Of a DNA stretch of 64,000 bases, positions 1 through 9,049 are shown piece by piece (the stretch's first letter is position 1; every line of letters starts with the position of its first letter). The notes under the pieces were generated by a model that had not been told where the DNA came from, did no database searches, and saw only the letters and a list, made by a program, of their open reading frames with translations. The stretch spans positions 741,001 through 805,000 of the forward strand of contig NZ_JACHIV010000001.1 in NCBI RefSeq assembly GCF_014203325.1. The letters run 5' to 3'. The position numbers and the translations under genes were made by a program. This stretch comes from Saccharopolyspora gloriosae (GTDB lineage Bacteria; Actinomycetota; Actinomycetes; Mycobacteriales; Pseudonocardiaceae).

Positions 1-12
1 ACCCGCCGACGG

Positions 13-1746
13 TCAAGGCCGCGGCACGTTGCGCAGGTTGCTGCGCGCCAGCTGCACCATCTTGCCCACCCCGCCGGAGAGCACCGTCCGGCTCACCGCC
101 AGCGCGAAGCCTTTCACCTGGGTGCCGGTGATGCGCGGCGGAATGGACAGCGCGTTCGGGTCGGTGACCACGTCGACGAGCGCGGGCCCCGGATGCGCCA
201 GCGCCCCCGCCAGCGCGTCGCGCACCTGAGCGGGCTGGTCCACCCGCACCGAATGGATCCCCGCCGCCGCGGCCACGGCCGCGAAGTCGATCGAATCGTG
301 GTCGGTGCCGAAATCCGGCATGCCGTCCACCAGCATCTCCAGCTTCACCATGCCCAGCGAGGAGTTGTTGAACACCACCAGCTTCACCGGCAGCCGATGC
401 GTGCGGAGGGTGAACAGGTCTCCCAGCAGCATGGACAACCCGCCGTCACCCGACATCGAGATGACCTGCCTGTTCCGGTCGACGACCTGCGCGCCGATCG
501 CCTGCGGCAAGGCGTTGGCCATCGACCCGTGCACGAACGAGCCCAGCACCCGGCGGTGCTCGTTCGGCGTGACGTACCGGGCCGCCCACACGTTGCACAT
601 CCCGGTGTCCACGGTGAACACGGCGTCCTCGGCGGCCAGGTCGTCGAGCACGTCGGCGACGTACTCGGGGTGGATCGGGACCTGGTTGTGCACGTTCGTG
701 GTGTAGGACTCGACGACCTGCTCCAACTGGTCCGCGTGCTCGCGCAGCATCCGGTCCAGGAAGCTCCGGTCGGTCTTCTGGCGCAGCTTCGGCAGCACCG
801 CCCGGATCGTCTCCCGCACGTCGCCCTGCACCGCCAGGTCCAGCACCGTGCGCCTGCCCAGGTGCGTCGGGTCGATGTCGACCTGGACGGTGTTGGCCTG
901 CGGCAGGAAGTTGTCGTACGGGAAGTCGGTGCCCAGCAGCACCACCCGATCCGCCTTCTGCATCGCCTGCTGACAGGCGCCGTAGCCGAGCAGACCGCTC
1001 ATGCCCACGTCGTAGGGGTTGTCGTACTGGATCCACTCCTTGCCGCGCAGCGCGTGCCCGACCGGGGAATGCAGGGTGCCCGCCAGCTCCATCACCTCGG
1101 GGTGCGCGCCGCGGGTTCCCGCACCGCAGAACAACATCACCCGCTCCGCCGAGTTCAGCGACTCCGCGAGCAGTTCCACCTGCGTCGGCGAGGGCACCAC
1201 CGTCGGCGGCTCGGAGTGCACCGTGCCGCTGCCGGTGGGGCGAGCGGCCGACTTGTGCGCGACGTCGCCCGGCAGCACCAGCACCGACACCCCGCGGTGC
1301 CCGACGGCGGTCTGCATCGCGCTGCGCAGCAGTCGCGGCATCTGCTCCGGCTGCGAGAGCAGTTCGCAGAAGTGGCTGCACTCGTTGAACAGCTCCTCCG
1401 GGTGGGTCTCCTGGAAGAAGCCGGTGCCGATCTGCTCCGACGGGATGTGCGAGGCCAGTGCGAGCACCGGTGCACTGCTGCGATGCGCGTCGTAGAGCCC
1501 GTTGATCAAGTGCAGGTTGCCCGGCCCGCAACTGCCCGCGCAGACCGCCAGCCGCCCGGTGAGCTGGGCCTCGGCGCTCGCCGCGAACGCCGCCGCCTCC
1601 TCGTGCCGGACGTGCACCCATTCGATGCCCTCGGTGCGGCGGACCGCGTCCACCACCGGGTTGAGGCTGTCCCCGACGATCCCGTAGATCCGTTGCACGC
1701 CTGCTTGCACGAGCACTTCGATGAACTGGTCGGCCACGGTCGGCAT
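13..1746 (-). CDS. poxB: Quinone-dependent pyruvate dehydrogenase (PoxB-type TPP enzyme)
   Basis: This 577-residue protein has the architecture of thiamine-diphosphate enzymes of the pyruvate oxidase/PoxB group, which decarboxylate pyruvate to acetate and pass electrons through FAD to the quinone pool at the membrane. The N-terminal TPP domain carries the activating glutamate in HVRHEE (about residues 45-50). The C-terminal TPP/Mg site is GDGG at about 433 with NN about 27 residues later. The length matches PoxB (about 572). I place the start at 1746 because GGGAG lies just upstream of that ATG and the family N-terminus begins there; an open frame continues to 1920 but encodes nothing PoxB-like. 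It is transcribed alone, leftwards. Acetolactate synthase or another TPP oxidase is possible, but the quinone-type pyruvate enzyme fits best. Confidence 0.85.
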   Translation of the reverse strand: MPTVADQFIEVLVQAGVQRIYGIVGDSLNPVVDAVRRTEGIEWVHVRHEEAAAFAASAEAQLTGRLAVCAGSCGPGNLHLINGLYDAHRSSAPVLALASHIPSEQIGTGFFQETHPEELFNECSHFCELLSQPEQMPRLLRSAMQTAVGHRGVSVLVLPGDVAHKSAARPTGSGTVHSEPPTVVPSPTQVELLAESLNSAERVMLFCGAGTRGAHPEVMELAGTLHSPVGHALRGKEWIQYDNPYDVGMSGLLGYGACQQAMQKADRVVLLGTDFPYDNFLPQANTVQVDIDPTHLGRRTVLDLAVQGDVRETIRAVLPKLRQKTDRSFLDRMLREHADQLEQVVESYTTNVHNQVPIHPEYVADVLDDLAAEDAVFTVDTGMCNVWAARYVTPNEHRRVLGSFVHGSMANALPQAIGAQVVDRNRQVISMSGDGGLSMLLGDLFTLRTHRLPVKLVVFNNSSLGMVKLEMLVDGMPDFGTDHDSIDFAAVAAAAGIHSVRVDQPAQVRDALAGALAHPGPALVDVVTDPNALSIPPRITGTQVKGFALAVSRTVLSGGVGKMVQLARSNLRNVPRP

Positions 1747-2022
1747 GCGCTCTCCCGGTACGTCGGGTTGCTGGTTCCTCCCGTCTACGCGGGGCGGTGC
1801 GAGCCCGCAACTTCGTCGCAGGCCGGCGACCTGCCGTGCGCGGCAGGCCGACCCGTGGGCGTTTCCGGCGCGGGCGACCGCCGTGACGAAGGCGAGTGCG
1901 GGCCGTAGCACGACGTTCACCGCCCGTTCGGGGGAAAGGGGTAACGTCTCCCCTTCAGCCGACGATCACTCTGTAGTCGACGTCGACGAGTTCCTCGAAA
2001 ACCCAGCAGGGAAGGAAAAACG

Positions 2023-2184
2023 GTGAGCCTGCGCCTTTACACCGTTTGCGCGCTGTCCGTGACCGCCTCGGCATTGGCCGGGTTGTTGTTCGGTGGGTTC
2101 ATCGCCTCGGACGATCAGGATGAGGCCGTTTCCGTGAACACCGTCTCGCAGACGGTGCCGGAGACCGCACCTCGACTGCCCTGA
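2023..2184 (+). CDS. Small predicted membrane protein, 53 aa
   Basis: A GTG codon at 2023 preceded by GGAAGGA opens a 53-codon frame. The product has a short basic N-terminus, one hydrophobic segment (about residues 6-27, rich in Ala, Leu, Gly and Val) and a short acidic Ser/Thr tail, so it looks like a single-pass membrane or secreted peptide. A stem-loop (2194-2220) follows ten bases after its stop codon, which supports a real transcription unit. I do not recognise a family. It diverges from the pyruvate dehydrogenase and precedes bcp on the same strand. The main doubt is its length; the ribosome site and the terminator are the evidence for it. Confidence 0.5.
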   Translation: MSLRLYTVCALSVTASALAGLLFGGFIASDDQDEAVSVNTVSQTVPETAPRLP

Positions 2185-2193
2185 TCCCGCGCG

Positions 2194-2220
2194 GCCTGGG
2201 CGGTCGGTGGCCGCCCAGGC
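2194..2220 (+). terminator. Stem-loop terminator after the small membrane gene
   Basis: GCCTGGGCGG and CCGCCCAGGC form a perfect 10-bp stem around a 7-base loop. It lies 10 bases after the stop at 2184 and before bcp. There is no U-tract, as is usual for actinomycete terminators. Confidence 0.55.
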
Positions 2221-2254
2221 GAACGGGGTCCTCCGCGTGGACTAACGTCGAACC

Positions 2255-2728
2255 ATGAGCGAACAGCAGCGACTCTCAGCGGGCGACGCCGCGCCCGACT
2301 TCTCCCTGCCGGACGCCGACGGCAAGACCGTGGCGCTGGCCGACTACCGGGGCCGGTCCCTGGTCGTCTACTTCTACCCCGCGGCGAGCACCCCGGGCTG
2401 CACCAAGGAGGCCTGCGACTTCCGGGACAGCCTGGCGGAGCTCGACGACGCCGGATTCGACGTCGTCGGCATCTCACCCGACAAGCCGGAGAAGCTCGCG
2501 AAGTTCCGCGACGCCGAAGGCCTCACCTTCCCGCTGCTGTCCGATGTGGACAAATCGGTGATGACCGCGTGGGGCGCGTTCGGGGAGAAGAAGAACTACG
2601 GCAAGGTCGTGCAGGGCGTGATCCGCTCGACCTTCGTCGTCGGCCCCGAAGGCAAGATCGACAAGGCGCTGTACAACGTCAAGGCCACCGGCCACGTCGA
2701 ACGCCTCCGCAAAGACCTCAACGTCTGA
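2255..2728 (+). CDS. bcp: Thioredoxin-dependent peroxiredoxin Bcp/PrxQ
   Basis: A 157-residue AhpC/TSA-fold peroxiredoxin that reduces hydrogen peroxide and organic hydroperoxides in the cytoplasm using thioredoxin. The peroxidatic Cys49 sits in STPGCT, with a second cysteine at Cys54 (C-X4-C), the arrangement of atypical two-Cys PrxQ/Bcp proteins. Length is typical. The ATG at 2255 has only a weak ribosome site, so translation may be leaderless or near-leaderless. A strong hairpin follows (2739-2773), so it probably forms its own transcript. Beyond that lies palindrome array A and then a convergent exporter gene. Confidence 0.93.
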   Translation: MSEQQRLSAGDAAPDFSLPDADGKTVALADYRGRSLVVYFYPAASTPGCTKEACDFRDSLAELDDAGFDVVGISPDKPEKLAKFRDAEGLTFPLLSDVDKSVMTAWGAFGEKKNYGKVVQGVIRSTFVVGPEGKIDKALYNVKATGHVERLRKDLNV

Positions 2729-2738
2729 CCCTCGCGAC

Positions 2739-2773
2739 AAGGGGACGCCTCCACCCGGAGACGTCCCCTTTTC
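2739..2773 (+). terminator. Rho-independent terminator of bcp
   Basis: AAGGGGACG at 2739 pairs with CGTCCCCTT ending at 2770. An inner CTCC/GGAG stem extends the pairing and a short T-run follows. It begins ten bases after the bcp stop codon. This is one of the few hairpins in the window with a recognisable U-tract. Confidence 0.8.
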
Positions 2774-2788
2774 TCATGCCCGAACCAA

Positions 2789-3147
2789 GTGAACGGACCG
2801 CTTGTCCAATCCCGTTGGACGAACGGTCCGTTCACTCGGACTTCGCCACCCGCATGGCAGCACCGCACAGCGGGGAGGTTTTCGGAGTGAACGGACCGCT
2901 TGTCCAATCTCGTTGGACGAACGGTCCGTTCACTCCATCTCGCCTTACCTGGAGGCGCAGACGCGAGGTATCGGAGCGGGGGGCTTTCGAGGTGAACGGA
3001 CCGTTCGCCCAATCCCGTTGGTCCAACGGTCCGTTCACTCCAACTCGGCGTCGGCCGGCGGGGTGCGGAGGTGAGTGCGCGAAGCGGGGAGGTGTTCGGG
3101 GTGAACGGACCGCTTGTCCGATCCCGTTGGACGAACGGTCCGTTCAC
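2789..3147. repeat. Palindrome array A: four 47-bp inverted repeats
   Basis: Four copies at 2789-2835, 2887-2933, 2992-3038 and 3101-3147. Each starts GTGAACGGACCG and ends CGGTCCGTTCAC, with near-complementary arms of about 21 bases around a 5-base asymmetric centre (TCCCG or TCTCG on the plus strand). The copies lie 98-109 bp apart and the spacers share no obvious similarity. The array fills the convergent gap between bcp and the TauE-type exporter; its last base is 10 nt from the exporter's stop codon. Open frames through it encode repetitive NGPF- and ERTV-like peptides and are not genes. Confidence 0.97.
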
Positions 3148-3157
3148 TCCGAACCGG

Positions 3158-3916
3158 TCAGTCGAGGGTCATGTAGACGGCGACTCCGGCGGCGATGACC
3201 ACTACGAGGTAGCGCAGCAGGGTCGCGGGCAGCCGTTGGGCGATCTTGCCGCCGACGAAGCCGCCGAGCACCGTCGTCGGCACCAGCATCAGCACCGCCG
3301 TCCAGTCGACCGGCGCGATCAGCGCGTACACGACGAACGTGACGGCGCTGCCGATCAGCCCGAGCCAGCTCTTGAGCGCGTTGAGCCGCCGCATGGAGTC
3401 GTTCACCGCGAGCACCAGGATCGCGATGAGGATGACGCTGCGGGCGCCGCCGAAGTAGCCGCCGTAGATCGAGGCGAAGAAGATCCCGACGGTGAGCCAC
3501 ACCGTGCGGTCGGGTTCGCCCGCTTCCGGGTGCCCGAGCCATCGCTTGATCGTGTTCTGGAACGCCATCAGCACCGCGGACAGCCCGACCAGCGCGGGTA
3601 CGACGGCGTCGAACACTTCGCCCGGTAGCACGAGCAGCAGCACGCAGCCGATCACGGAGCCGACGCCCGCCGCGAGCGACGTCCACAGCAGCCGTTGCGG
3701 GGTGCCCTTGAGGTCGTCGCGCTGGCTGACGGCGGCGCCGACGAACCCCGGCCCTTGCGCCACGGAGTTCGTGACGTTGGCGACCAGTGGCGGCATGCCG
3801 GTGGCGAGCAGCGCCGGGAACACCAGCAGCGAGCCGCCGCCGGCGACGGCGTTGATCGCGCCGGACAGGAATCCGACGACGACCAGCACCACCAGCTCTA
3901 TCCATTCGCTGAACAC
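3158..3916 (-). CDS. TauE/SafE family membrane exporter
   Basis: A 252-residue, mostly hydrophobic protein with about eight predicted membrane spans in two similar halves, as in the TauE/SafE (DUF81) family. The N-terminal half carries the family-typical GAINAVAGGGSLLVFPAL stretch (about residues 19-36), and a related glycine-rich segment, YGGYFGGARSV, opens the second half. Family members export sulfite, sulfonates or other organic anions; the substrate cannot be read from sequence. It starts at GTG with a weak ribosome site. It stands alone, convergent with bcp, with palindrome array A next to its stop codon. Confidence 0.85.
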   Translation of the reverse strand: MFSEWIELVVLVVVGFLSGAINAVAGGGSLLVFPALLATGMPPLVANVTNSVAQGPGFVGAAVSQRDDLKGTPQRLLWTSLAAGVGSVIGCVLLLVLPGEVFDAVVPALVGLSAVLMAFQNTIKRWLGHPEAGEPDRTVWLTVGIFFASIYGGYFGGARSVILIAILVLAVNDSMRRLNALKSWLGLIGSAVTFVVYALIAPVDWTAVLMLVPTTVLGGFVGGKIAQRLPATLLRYLVVVIAAGVAVYMTLD

Positions 3917-3995
3917 CAGCGGAACCTAACCGCCACCGGCCGCGCTCCGGCCCCCGGGGCGACCGCCATCACAAGAGGATCTTGTGCACCGGCCG

Positions 3996-4199
3996 TCAGC
4001 TGTGCGCGACGAGCTCCGGGCGGACCGCGGACCCCGCGAGGTGCGCCACCTGTTCACCGGCGTCCACCGGATCACCGGCCGCCGCGCGGCGCGGCGCGGG
4101 CGCGCCGAGCGAGTTCGCGGCGTGCAGCACGGTGAGGACGCTGAAGGTGACGGCGGCGGAGGCGATGCCGACGGAGGCGTACACGAGCCAGGGCTTCAT
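3996..4199 (-). CDS. Small predicted membrane protein, 67 aa
   Basis: ATG at 4199 is preceded by AGGAG at good spacing. The 67-residue product begins MKPWLVYASVG and has one hydrophobic segment (about residues 4-25) followed by a basic, then acidic, alanine-rich tail, consistent with a signal-anchor or single-pass protein. No family is recognised. It sits between the exporter (same strand, downstream) and a 630-bp stretch with no convincing gene. The support is the ribosome site and the membrane segment. Confidence 0.45.
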   Translation of the reverse strand: MKPWLVYASVGIASAAVTFSVLTVLHAANSLGAPAPRRAAAGDPVDAGEQVAHLAGSAVRPELVAHS

Positions 4200-4829
4200 C
4201 AAGGGTCTCCTGCGACGAGAGCAACGGATGGCCGAGCGGACCACGGGGTGCGGTGATCCGCCCGATGAGGGCCACTGCTGTGCTCGCGGCCCGGCGTCGT
4301 CCCCACCTGTCGGGACCGCGGGGACGTCGGGAGCGCGGCCGGTTCGCGGTCGCACTCCCGGCAGGAGCGGGTCGAACGTCATCCCGCCCTGATCACGAAG
4401 TGCTCGGGCCCGGCCCCGATCGCCGGACCCACTCGGCACTTCGCCCGATCACGCACGGTCGTTACGACTTTCCCCGCGCAAGTCATCCGCAGGTCATCGA
4501 CGTCACACTCGACCACCGGGCGAGCTTGGTGCGGATCGGCGCCGCACGATTCCCCCGGCCCGCCGCCACCACTACCCGAACCCGCCGAACGCTTCCGCCA
4601 TCCGCGTGACACGGGCCTGATTCCGGACGGAGACCATTTCCGGGTGCGCTCGAAGCGAGGGCGGCGGGTGCGCGAGCCGGTGCCGCGGATCTCGCCGAAC
4701 GTCCGCGCTCGAAGGCGCAGGACGAGCTGATCGATCCCAGGACGTCATCCGCCCGGGAAGAAGCGCGCGCCGTGCTGACGCATCGCTGACGAGAGAGCGC
4801 TCCCGCCGTGCGAGACCGATCGCCTACCG
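4200..4829. other. Intergenic stretch without a recognised gene
   Basis: Both strands carry open frames here, but none combines a ribosome site, plausible composition and a recognisable product; they are rich in Arg, Gly and Pro, as expected of random frames in GC-rich DNA. The right part lies downstream of the rdgB stop and probably holds its transcript end. I found no tRNA, strong hairpin or palindrome copy. Confidence 0.5.
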
Positions 4830-5438
4830 CTACTGACCCGCCAGCTTGCGCAGCGTCGGCAGGAGAAGCCGCAGCGCCCGGCCGCGGTGGGAGCCGGCGT
4901 CCTTCTCCTCCGCTGCGAGCTCCGCCGCGGTTCGGGTTTCGCCTTCGGGGACGAAGATCGGGTCGTAGCCGAAGCCGTTGGTGCCGCGTTCGGCGCGGGC
5001 AACGGTACCGGGCCATTCGCCGCGCACCACGGTCTCCGTCCCGTCCGGCAGCACCAGGGCCGCCGCCGACACGAACGCGCCGCCGCGCCGCTCGTCGGGG
5101 ACGTCGTGGATCTGGCCGAGCAGCAGGTCCAGGTTGGCCTGGTCGTCGCCGTGCTTGCCGGACCACCGGGCGGAGAGGACTCCGGGCATGCCGTTGAGCG
5201 CGTCCACGCTCAGGCCGGAGTCGTCGGCGACCGCGGGCAGGCCGGTGGCGCGGGCCGCGTCGGCGGCCTTCGCGAGGGCGTTGTCCTCGAACGTCGCGCC
5301 CGTCTCGGGGGCCTCGGGGAACTCCGGTACGGCGTCGAGGCCGATGACCTCGACGCCGGTGACGCCCTCGGCTTCGAGGATGCGCCGCAGTTCGACGAGC
5401 TTCTTCGCGTTGCGGGTCGCGAGCAGGACCCGGCTCAC
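4830..5438 (-). CDS. rdgB: Non-canonical purine NTP pyrophosphatase RdgB/HAM1
   Basis: The 202-residue product hydrolyses dITP, XTP and related damaged purine triphosphates to monophosphates, keeping them out of DNA and RNA. Family motifs are present: [16 protein letters not shown] at the N-terminus, [13 protein letters not shown] with PGVLSARW (about 71-92), and NGFGYDPIF (about 154-162). The start is the GTG at 5438, overlapping the rph stop by four bases (GTGA), so the two are translationally coupled. The rph-rdgB pair is conserved in actinobacteria (Rv1340-Rv1341 in M. tuberculosis). Confidence 0.95.
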   Translation of the reverse strand: MSRVLLATRNAKKLVELRRILEAEGVTGVEVIGLDAVPEFPEAPETGATFEDNALAKAADAARATGLPAVADDSGLSVDALNGMPGVLSARWSGKHGDDQANLDLLLGQIHDVPDERRGGAFVSAAALVLPDGTETVVRGEWPGTVARAERGTNGFGYDPIFVPEGETRTAAELAAEEKDAGSHRGRALRLLLPTLRKLAGQ

Positions 5439-6190
5439 TTGGCGCCGCCGGGCAGTTCGCCGGGGTAGGGCGCGGCCAGCGCCTCGGTCTGCTTGCGGGC
5501 CAGCTCGGCGCAGCCGGTCAACGCGAAATCGATCATCGTGTCGAGCGTGGATCGGGTGAACGTGGCGCCTTCGCCGGTGCCCTGCACCTCGACGAGGGTG
5601 CCGTGGTCGGTGGCGACCACGTTCATGTCGACCTCGGCGCGCGAATCCTCCTCGTAGGGCAGGTCCAGGCGCACGCGGCCGTCCACCACGCCGACGCTGA
5701 CGGCGGCGATGGAGCAGGACAGCGGCTTCGGGTCGGACAGCTTGCTCGCCGCGCTCAGCCAGGTGATGGCGTCGGCGAGGGCCACGTAGGCGCCGGTGAT
5801 CGCCGCCGTGCGGGTGCCGCCGTCGGCCTGGATGACGTCGCAGTCCAGGGCGATGGTGTTCTCGCCCAGCGCCGCCAAGTCGATGCAGGCGCGCAGCGAA
5901 CGGCCGATGAGCCTGCTGATCTCGTGGGTGCGACCGCCGATGCGGCCCTTCACGGACTCGCGCACCCCGCGGGTGTTCGTCGCGGAAGGCAGCATCGCGT
6001 ACTCGGCGGTGACCCAGCCGAGGCCGGAACCGGAGCGCCAGCGCGGCACCCCGTCCTGCACGCTGGCCGCGCACAACACGCGGGTCCGCCCGAACTCCAC
6101 CAAGACCGACCCGGCGGGCCAATCCTGGTAGCCGCGGGTGATTCGCACTTCCCGGAGCGCGTCGTCGCTCCGCCCGTCCGCTCTCGCCAC
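5435..6190 (-). CDS. rph: Ribonuclease PH
   Basis: A 251-residue phosphorolytic 3'-5' exoribonuclease that trims tRNA and other RNA 3' ends. The protein begins [17 protein letters not shown] and contains RNase PH hallmarks such as [39 protein letters not shown] and [20 protein letters not shown] prefer the GTG at 6190 because AGGG lies about ten bases upstream; the in-frame GTG at 6199 would add three residues. It overlaps rdgB by four bases. Upstream, an Imm1-type gene separates it from the MBL hydrolase that is its usual neighbour in related genomes. Confidence 0.95.
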   Translation of the reverse strand: MARADGRSDDALREVRITRGYQDWPAGSVLVEFGRTRVLCAASVQDGVPRWRSGSGLGWVTAEYAMLPSATNTRGVRESVKGRIGGRTHEISRLIGRSLRACIDLAALGENTIALDCDVIQADGGTRTAAITGAYVALADAITWLSAASKLSDPKPLSCSIAAVSVGVVDGRVRLDLPYEEDSRAEVDMNVVATDHGTLVEVQGTGEGATFTRSTLDTMIDFALTGCAELARKQTEALAAPYPGELPGGAK

Positions 6191-6277
6191 GCGGCCCACC
6201 CTAACGAGTCCGTTCGCGGCGAGTCGCGCGGCGGGTACTCGGCGGTGCCGGCGGTCCGCCTGATCAGCCGGGCAGCG

Positions 6278-6697
6278 CTACCAGTCGACTTCGCGCCAGT
6301 CGACGACCTTCGGGCGCCGCCCGGTCTCCAGGAAGTCCCGCAGCGCCGCCGCGAGCACCGCCGGATCGACTCCGCTGCCCGCCGGGAACTCGGCGTCCTC
6401 ACCGGACAAGCCGGGCGAGGACGGGTCGCCGTCGAGCACGGCGTAGTCGTGGTCGGCGTCGAAGTGGCTCAGGTAGCCGAAACCTCCGGACACCGCGGCG
6501 ACCACGTCGTGGTCGAGCATGCCGGTGGCCGAGTCGGCCAGTTCCCTGCCTTCGTGCCAGATCGTCGCGGGGCCCGCGTTCGGCTCCGCCAGCCGCCGGA
6601 TCAGGTCGTCGACCTCGCCCGGCTCGGTGATGCTGAGCCCGTCGCCCGCGTTCACGTCCGCCGTCGACGCGATCGACCACACCGCAGTGATCGTCAT
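6278..6697 (-). CDS. Imm1-family immunity protein (orphan)
   Basis: The 139-residue acidic protein ends in the pattern typical of Imm1 proteins: FPAGSGVDPAVLAAALRDF followed by LETGRRPKVVDW (about residues 105-136). Imm1 proteins neutralise polymorphic toxins, often deaminase or nuclease effectors delivered by contact-dependent or type VII-like systems. I found no toxin gene in the window, so this is an orphan immunity gene or one whose family has been recruited to another role. The start at 6697 is supported by GGAAGGGGAAACG upstream. It interrupts the otherwise conserved MBL hydrolase - rph order, which suggests insertion. Confidence 0.75.
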   Translation of the reverse strand: MTITAVWSIASTADVNAGDGLSITEPGEVDDLIRRLAEPNAGPATIWHEGRELADSATGMLDHDVVAAVSGGFGYLSHFDADHDYAVLDGDPSSPGLSGEDAEFPAGSGVDPAVLAAALRDFLETGRRPKVVDWREVDW

Positions 6698-6731
6698 CGT
6701 TTCCCCTTCCACCGCGAACGCCGCCGCTCGT

Positions 6732-7499
6732 TCAGATCGAATGGCTCTGACCGGCCTCGACGACCTCGACCGGCCCGTCGAACTCCTCGATCGCCTCCCG
6801 AAGGATCTCCTGCGGGTCCGTCCACGGTTGCAGGTGGGTCAGCAGCAGCTGCCGCACCCCGGCCCGCTTCGCGACGCGGGCGGCCTGCCTGCCCGACAAG
6901 TGCACCCCGTCGGGGCGGTCCGGGGAGTCGGCCCAGGACGCCTCCGCCAGCAGCACGTCCGCGTGGCGGGCCAGCTCCTCCAACGCCGCGCACGGGCCGG
7001 TGTCACCGGTGTAGGCGAGCACGCGGTCCGCGGTCTCCACCCGGAAACCCCAGGCCGGGCAGAGGTGGTCCACCGGAAGCGCCGTCACCCGGAACGGTCC
7101 CACTTCGGCGGGTTCGTCGAAACCCTCGAAGTCGTACACGTCGGCGAGGTCGGTGTCCGCGAGCTCCGCGGCGTTGGGCGCGTACAGCCTGGTCAGCCGA
7201 TCCTGCGTCTCCGGCGGGCCGAACACCCGCAGCCGGTGCGCCGCCGGGTCGTACGGCGGGTCCGGGCGGTAGCGGCGCAGCACCGTGAGCGCCCCGAAGT
7301 CCGAGCAGTGATCCGGATGCAGGTGGCTCAGGAACAGGCCGTTCAGGTCGAACGGGTCCACGTGACGTTGCATCGCGCCGACCGTGCCGTTGCCGAGGTC
7401 GAGGGCGATCCGCGTCTCCCCGGATTCGACGAGGTAACCGGAGGCGGGTGAGTCCGGACGGGGAAGGCTGCCCGAGCACCCCAGAATCGTCAGCTTCAC
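6732..7499 (-). CDS. MBL-fold hydrolase, Rv1339-like (cyclic nucleotide phosphodiesterase group)
   Basis: A 255-residue metallo-beta-lactamase-fold enzyme with SHLHPDH (metal ligands at His59, His61, Asp63 and His64), a later TGDTGP aspartate and LLTHL near the C-terminus. It belongs by sequence and position to the Rv1339 group; Rv1339 itself is reported as an atypical class II cAMP phosphodiesterase, so cyclic-nucleotide turnover is the likely role, although RNase Z-like activity cannot be excluded. The GTG start at 7499 overlaps the murI stop by four bases, so the two are coupled. Confidence 0.85.
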   Translation of the reverse strand: MKLTILGCSGSLPRPDSPASGYLVESGETRIALDLGNGTVGAMQRHVDPFDLNGLFLSHLHPDHCSDFGALTVLRRYRPDPPYDPAAHRLRVFGPPETQDRLTRLYAPNAAELADTDLADVYDFEGFDEPAEVGPFRVTALPVDHLCPAWGFRVETADRVLAYTGDTGPCAALEELARHADVLLAEASWADSPDRPDGVHLSGRQAARVAKRAGVRQLLLTHLQPWTDPQEILREAIEEFDGPVEVVEAGQSHSI

Positions 7500-8311
7500 A
7501 CCGATGAGCCTGACACGGCGAAGGGCTTCACGGACTCGGTTATGGAGATCGGACCACCCAAGAAGCGGGACGCCAGTTTCGCGAAGCGCTCCGGCTCACC
7601 CGTTGCGCTGAATTCGTGCGTCGGATCGGGGCGTTCGCTGAACAAGTCCTGTTCGGTGAGTACCCGGACCACGTCCTTCGCCGTCTCCTCCGCGCTGGAC
7701 ACCAGCGTCACGTGATCGCCCATCGCGATCTGCAGCACCCCGGTGAGCATCGGGTAGTGCGTGCAGCCCAGCACCAGCGTGTCCACGTCCGCCTGCTGCA
7801 GCGGATCCAAGTAGCCCTGCGCCAAGCCGAGGACCTGGCGACCGCTGGTGATGCCGCGCTCCACGAAATCCGCGAACCGGGGGCAGGCGGCCGTGGTCAG
7901 CCGCACCTGGGGCGCGGCGGTGAACGCGTCGTCGTAGGCGCGGGAGCGGATGGTGGCCTGGGTGCCGATCACCCCGACCCGGTTGTTGCGCGTGGTGGCG
8001 ACGGCGCGGCGCACCGCGGGCAGCACCACTTCCACGACCGGGACGTCGTAGCGCTCGCGGGCATCGCGCAAGCACGCCGCCGACGCGGTGTTGCACGCGA
8101 TGACCAGTGCTTTCACCCCGTCCTCGACGAGCGAGTCGGTGATGGCGAGGGTGCGGGCGCGGATCTCGGCCAGCGGCATCGGACCGTACGGCGCGTTCGC
8201 GGTGTCCCCCACGTAGCGGATCGCTTCGCCCGGCAACTGGTCCAGCACGGCCCTGGCGACGGTCAGCCCGCCGACCCCGGAGTCGAAGATCCCGATCGGC
8301 GCGTTCGTCAC
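7496..8311 (-). CDS. murI: Glutamate racemase
   Basis: This 271-residue cofactor-independent racemase makes D-glutamate for peptidoglycan. The two catalytic cysteines are visible: Cys73 in ACNTASAA and Cys183 in LGCTHYPM. The N-terminal [13 protein letters not shown] and GDTANAPYG motifs are also typical. The GTG start overlaps the rhomboid gene's stop by four bases, and its own stop overlaps the MBL gene's start by four bases. It is therefore the middle of a tightly coupled three-gene operon conserved across actinobacteria. Confidence 0.96.
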   Translation of the reverse strand: MTNAPIGIFDSGVGGLTVARAVLDQLPGEAIRYVGDTANAPYGPMPLAEIRARTLAITDSLVEDGVKALVIACNTASAACLRDARERYDVPVVEVVLPAVRRAVATTRNNRVGVIGTQATIRSRAYDDAFTAAPQVRLTTAACPRFADFVERGITSGRQVLGLAQGYLDPLQQADVDTLVLGCTHYPMLTGVLQIAMGDHVTLVSSAEETAKDVVRVLTEQDLFSERPDPTHEFSATGEPERFAKLASRFLGGPISITESVKPFAVSGSSV

Positions 8312-8934
8312 GCCGACAGTGTGCCAGGCGCGGCCTTCTCAGCCCCTCGACGAGTGCTGCGCGCCACCAGCCACGCCGCGAGCAACCCGCCCAGCGCGCC
8401 GCACAAGTGGCCCTGCCAGGAGATCTGCGGCTGGGTGGGCAGCACGCCCCACAACATCCCGCCCCAGTAGAAGAACAGCACCACCGCCACCAGGATCTGC
8501 GCGAAGCTGCGCACGAAGAAGCCGCGCACCAGCAGGAACACCATCCAGCCGAAGGCCACGCCGGACGCGCCGATGTGCGTCCCGCCGTCGGCGATCAGCC
8601 AAGTCCCGAGACCGGCGACGAGCCACACCGTCGCCGTCACCGCGACGAACTGGCCCACGCCGTTGGCCAGCAGCAACCAGCCCAGCACCAGCAGCGGAAC
8701 CGTGTTCGACATCAGGTGCGGCAGGCCGCCGTGCAGCAGCGGAGCCCACAGCACGCCGTCCAGACCGTCGATGCGGTGCGGCTCGATGCCGTACTGGTCC
8801 AGCCGCTGCCCGTTCAGCTGGTCCCAGAGCTCCAGCGCCCACAGCACCGCCACCATGAACGTCATCTGCACCGCCGCGCGCAACGGCTTCTGCGGGATCA
8901 CACGCGGCCGCTGCCGTTCTGGCTGATTCGTCAC
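8308..8934 (-). CDS. Rhomboid family intramembrane serine protease
   Basis: A 208-residue protein with about six predicted membrane spans. The catalytic serine is Ser124 in GASG and the histidine partner is His176 in [11 protein letters not shown], giving the rhomboid dyad; [10 protein letters not shown] near residue 70 is the usual loop and helix 2 signature. It corresponds in order to Rv1337. Physiological substrates of such actinobacterial rhomboids are not established. The GTG at 8934 has little spacing from its purine-rich stretch, so the exact start is uncertain. It is first in the rhomboid-murI-MBL operon. Confidence 0.9.
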   Translation of the reverse strand: MTNQPERQRPRVIPQKPLRAAVQMTFMVAVLWALELWDQLNGQRLDQYGIEPHRIDGLDGVLWAPLLHGGLPHLMSNTVPLLVLGWLLLANGVGQFVAVTATVWLVAGLGTWLIADGGTHIGASGVAFGWMVFLLVRGFFVRSFAQILVAVVLFFYWGGMLWGVLPTQPQISWQGHLCGALGGLLAAWLVARSTRRGAEKAAPGTLSA

Positions 8935-9049
8935 CTTTTCGAGATTACGCGGATCGGGTCAGCGGTGACTCGGGGATGACCCGGACTCGTCATCGGCGCC
9001 AGATAGGCTCCCGCACCGTCGCCGAAGCTGATCGCTGGAGGTATGAGCG

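Noticed and set aside
2596..3147. Open frames across palindrome array A encoding repeated NGPF- and ERTV-like peptides (similar frames in arrays B, C, E, F and G)
   Set aside because: They are by-products of the palindromes being open in several frames; they lack ribosome sites and exist equally on both strands.
4379..4612. Possible minus-strand gene of 77 codons in the 4.2-4.8 kb gap
   Set aside because: No ribosome site, low-complexity Gly/Ser/Arg composition, and no recognisable product; it looks like a random frame.
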